The notes beneath the pieces were generated by a model. The model was not told the DNA's origin. It worked only from the letters and a program-made list of their open reading frames with translations, and did not search any database. The translations under genes were made by a program, and so were the position numbers. Below are positions 63,189 through 64,000 of a DNA stretch of 64,000 nucleotides, piece by piece (position 1 is the first letter of the stretch; every line of letters begins with the position of its first letter). Source of the DNA: Candidatus Handelsmanbacteria bacterium. GTDB lineage: Bacteria; Latescibacterota; UBA2968; UBA8231. The stretch lies in contig VGJS01000016.1 of assembly GCA_016867395.1 (NCBI GenBank), forward strand, positions 1-64,000, given 5' to 3'.

Positions 63189-63656
63189 TTACAGGCGCAT
63201 GAGGTAATGGATCTGGCAGGCCACTTCGACAAAACCCGCGCTGGGGTAGAAGCGGGAGCCGATCTCGTTGTGGGCCAGGGTTTCGATCTTGGCCGCCTCC
63301 ATGCCCTGCCCCCGGAAGTACTCCAGGGCGTGCTCCAACAGCTGGCGGCCAAGGCCGCGGCCCTGGTGCTGGGGCAGCACCGCGGTATTGGGAATCCAGC
63401 CGATCCGGCTCTCCGGGTCGAGGCGGGTGGTAATGTAGCCCAGCACCTGCCCCTCTTCCTCCCAGACAAAGACCCCCTTGGCCCGCTCCCCCTCCACGTC
63501 GGCGTCGATGTGGCGCAGCTTGCGCCAGCGCCAATCGCGGTTGCCGATGGGCCCGAACTGCGCGTCGATGCTGGCGTCGATGGAGACTTTGGCAAAGCAG
63601 AGAGCGGTGATCTCCTTGAGGGCCTCCAGGTCCGCAGGGCGATAGGGCCGGATCAC
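63189..63656 (-). CDS. GNAT-family N-acetyltransferase
   Basis: 155 aa from GTG 63656, which overlaps the TGA of the upstream gene. Fold landmarks: IRPYRPADLEALKEITALCF at the start, FVWEEEGQVLGYITTRLD (strand 4), the acetyl-CoA motif A as VLPQHQGRGLGRQLLEHALE and the closing NEIGSRFYPSAGFVEVA. These show a complete single-domain GNAT. The substrate (a protein N-terminus, amino acid or antibiotic) is not determinable. A longer upstream start would have no RIRPY-type beginning and would overlap the previous gene heavily. Confidence 0.85.
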   Translation of the reverse strand: MIRPYRPADLEALKEITALCFAKVSIDASIDAQFGPIGNRDWRWRKLRHIDADVEGERAKGVFVWEEEGQVLGYITTRLDPESRIGWIPNTAVLPQHQGRGLGRQLLEHALEYFRGQGMEAAKIETLAHNEIGSRFYPSAGFVEVACQIHYLMRL

Positions 63657-64000
63657 GAGGCCGCCGAGGAGGAGAGGGCCACCGGCTCGATGTCTAAAGT
63701 GCCGGGGGCCCGGCTTGGAGGCCGCTGCTCCAGCAACTCGGCGGCCCGGCGGCGGGCGGCGGCCATCTTGGGCTCGCGCACCGCGCGGTAGCCGCGCACC
63801 TCCTCGGGCAGTTCGAGCACCTGCACCCAGGTGCGGTACTCGGCCTCGCTCTCGTAGGCGAAACCCTTGGCCAGCCCGCAGTACCACTCGCGGAATTCCA
63901 CCTCCTCCACGTGCCACCAGGAGGAGAAGAGCCGGCGCAGGAACCTCATCCGGCCCAGCAGGCGCAACTGCCAGTCGCGGGTCTTAATATCTGGACGGAA
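63653..64000 (-). CDS. Probable C-terminus of an indolepyruvate ferredoxin oxidoreductase beta-like protein (partial)
   Basis: The frame is open to the window edge, so the 5' part is missing. The visible 115 residues begin FRPDIKTRDWQLRLLGRMRF and continue LRRLFSSWWHVEEVEFREWY, then GLAKGFAYESEAEYRTWVQV, LELPEEVRGYRAVREPKMAA and an Arg-rich helix. The order 'K-T-x…LRLL-x-x-L/M-R…W/F-R, helix, RGY' resembles the C-terminal helical domain of IorB-type beta subunits of 2-oxoacid:ferredoxin oxidoreductases. This is a resemblance from memory, not a firm match. Its stop overlaps the GNAT GTG. Confidence 0.45.
   Translation of the reverse strand, partial: FRPDIKTRDWQLRLLGRMRFLRRLFSSWWHVEEVEFREWYCGLAKGFAYESEAEYRTWVQVLELPEEVRGYRAVREPKMAAARRRAAELLEQRPPSRAPGTLDIEPVALSSSAAS

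Noticed and set aside
1-64000. CRISPR arrays, tRNA or rRNA genes, complete insertion sequences
   Set aside because: No regularly spaced direct repeats, no cloverleaf-like segments and no transposase or recombinase frame were recognised while reading both strands. Weak or divergent cases could have been missed.

Overview
The window is high-GC DNA (about two-thirds G+C by eye) from a Gram-negative bacterium. It encodes many very large secreted proteins whose C-termini carry the FlgD-like 'NPFNP' or 'NPFTPNGDG' beta-sandwich, plus cohesin, dockerin, discoidin and FG-GAP domains, a DUF6785-type membrane protein and a PcRGLX/YetA-type lyase. In my knowledge of these families this mix points to the FCB superphylum and its candidate relatives (Latescibacterota, KSB1 or Zixibacteria type). 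That placement is inference; no rRNA or tRNA gene was recognised.

Layout. 1-1.75 kb: a decayed HEPN/nucleotidyltransferase pair and a decayed secreted protein. 2.0-14.8 kb: an overlapping operon of three giant secreted proteins (1307, 1361 and 1616 aa), all with cohesin-like domains, two with dockerin-like domains, all with the C-terminal FlgD-like domain. 14.9-24.9 kb: a mixed region rich in broken genes (TonB/LolA-like protein, DUF433, creatininase, PilX-like protein, prepilin-like protein, response regulator) among intact minus-strand genes (M48 protease, SDR, MOSC, serine hydrolase, rhomboid). It also holds two copies of a palindromic, MITE-like repeat. 24.9-30.1 kb: a uronate/pectin-type module (PcRGLX/YetA-like lyase, uronate-dehydrogenase-like SDR, a Gfo/Idh/MocA stub, DUF6785 membrane protein). 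30.1-48.5 kb: a divergent surface/export locus with a parvulin lipoprotein, an outer-membrane barrel-like protein, three related discoidin-type proteins sharing an apparently undescribed short motif, a CBM9-like protein, a GT-C/TPR membrane protein, a TPR protein and a CRTAC1-like FG-GAP protein. 48.5-60.6 kb: a mannose-centred catabolic run (transglutaminase-like protein, GH38 mannosidase, PfkB kinase, class II aldolase, pyruvate-type dehydrogenase E1alpha/E1beta/E2, D-lyxose/D-mannose isomerase, S9 peptidase, DUF6567-type lipoprotein). 60.7-64 kb: minus-strand cstA, rpiA, a GNAT acetyltransferase and the C-terminus of an indolepyruvate-oxidoreductase-beta-like protein.

How it works together (inference). 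The catabolic genes form a plausible route: mannosidase releases mannose, the isomerase makes fructose, PfkB phosphorylates it, the aldolase cleaves it, and the 2-oxoacid dehydrogenase takes the product to acetyl-CoA. The surface loci would supply adhesion or scaffold proteins to capture complex polysaccharide. Broken genes are clustered while 4-5 kb neighbours stay open, so decay looks biological rather than the result of poor sequence.
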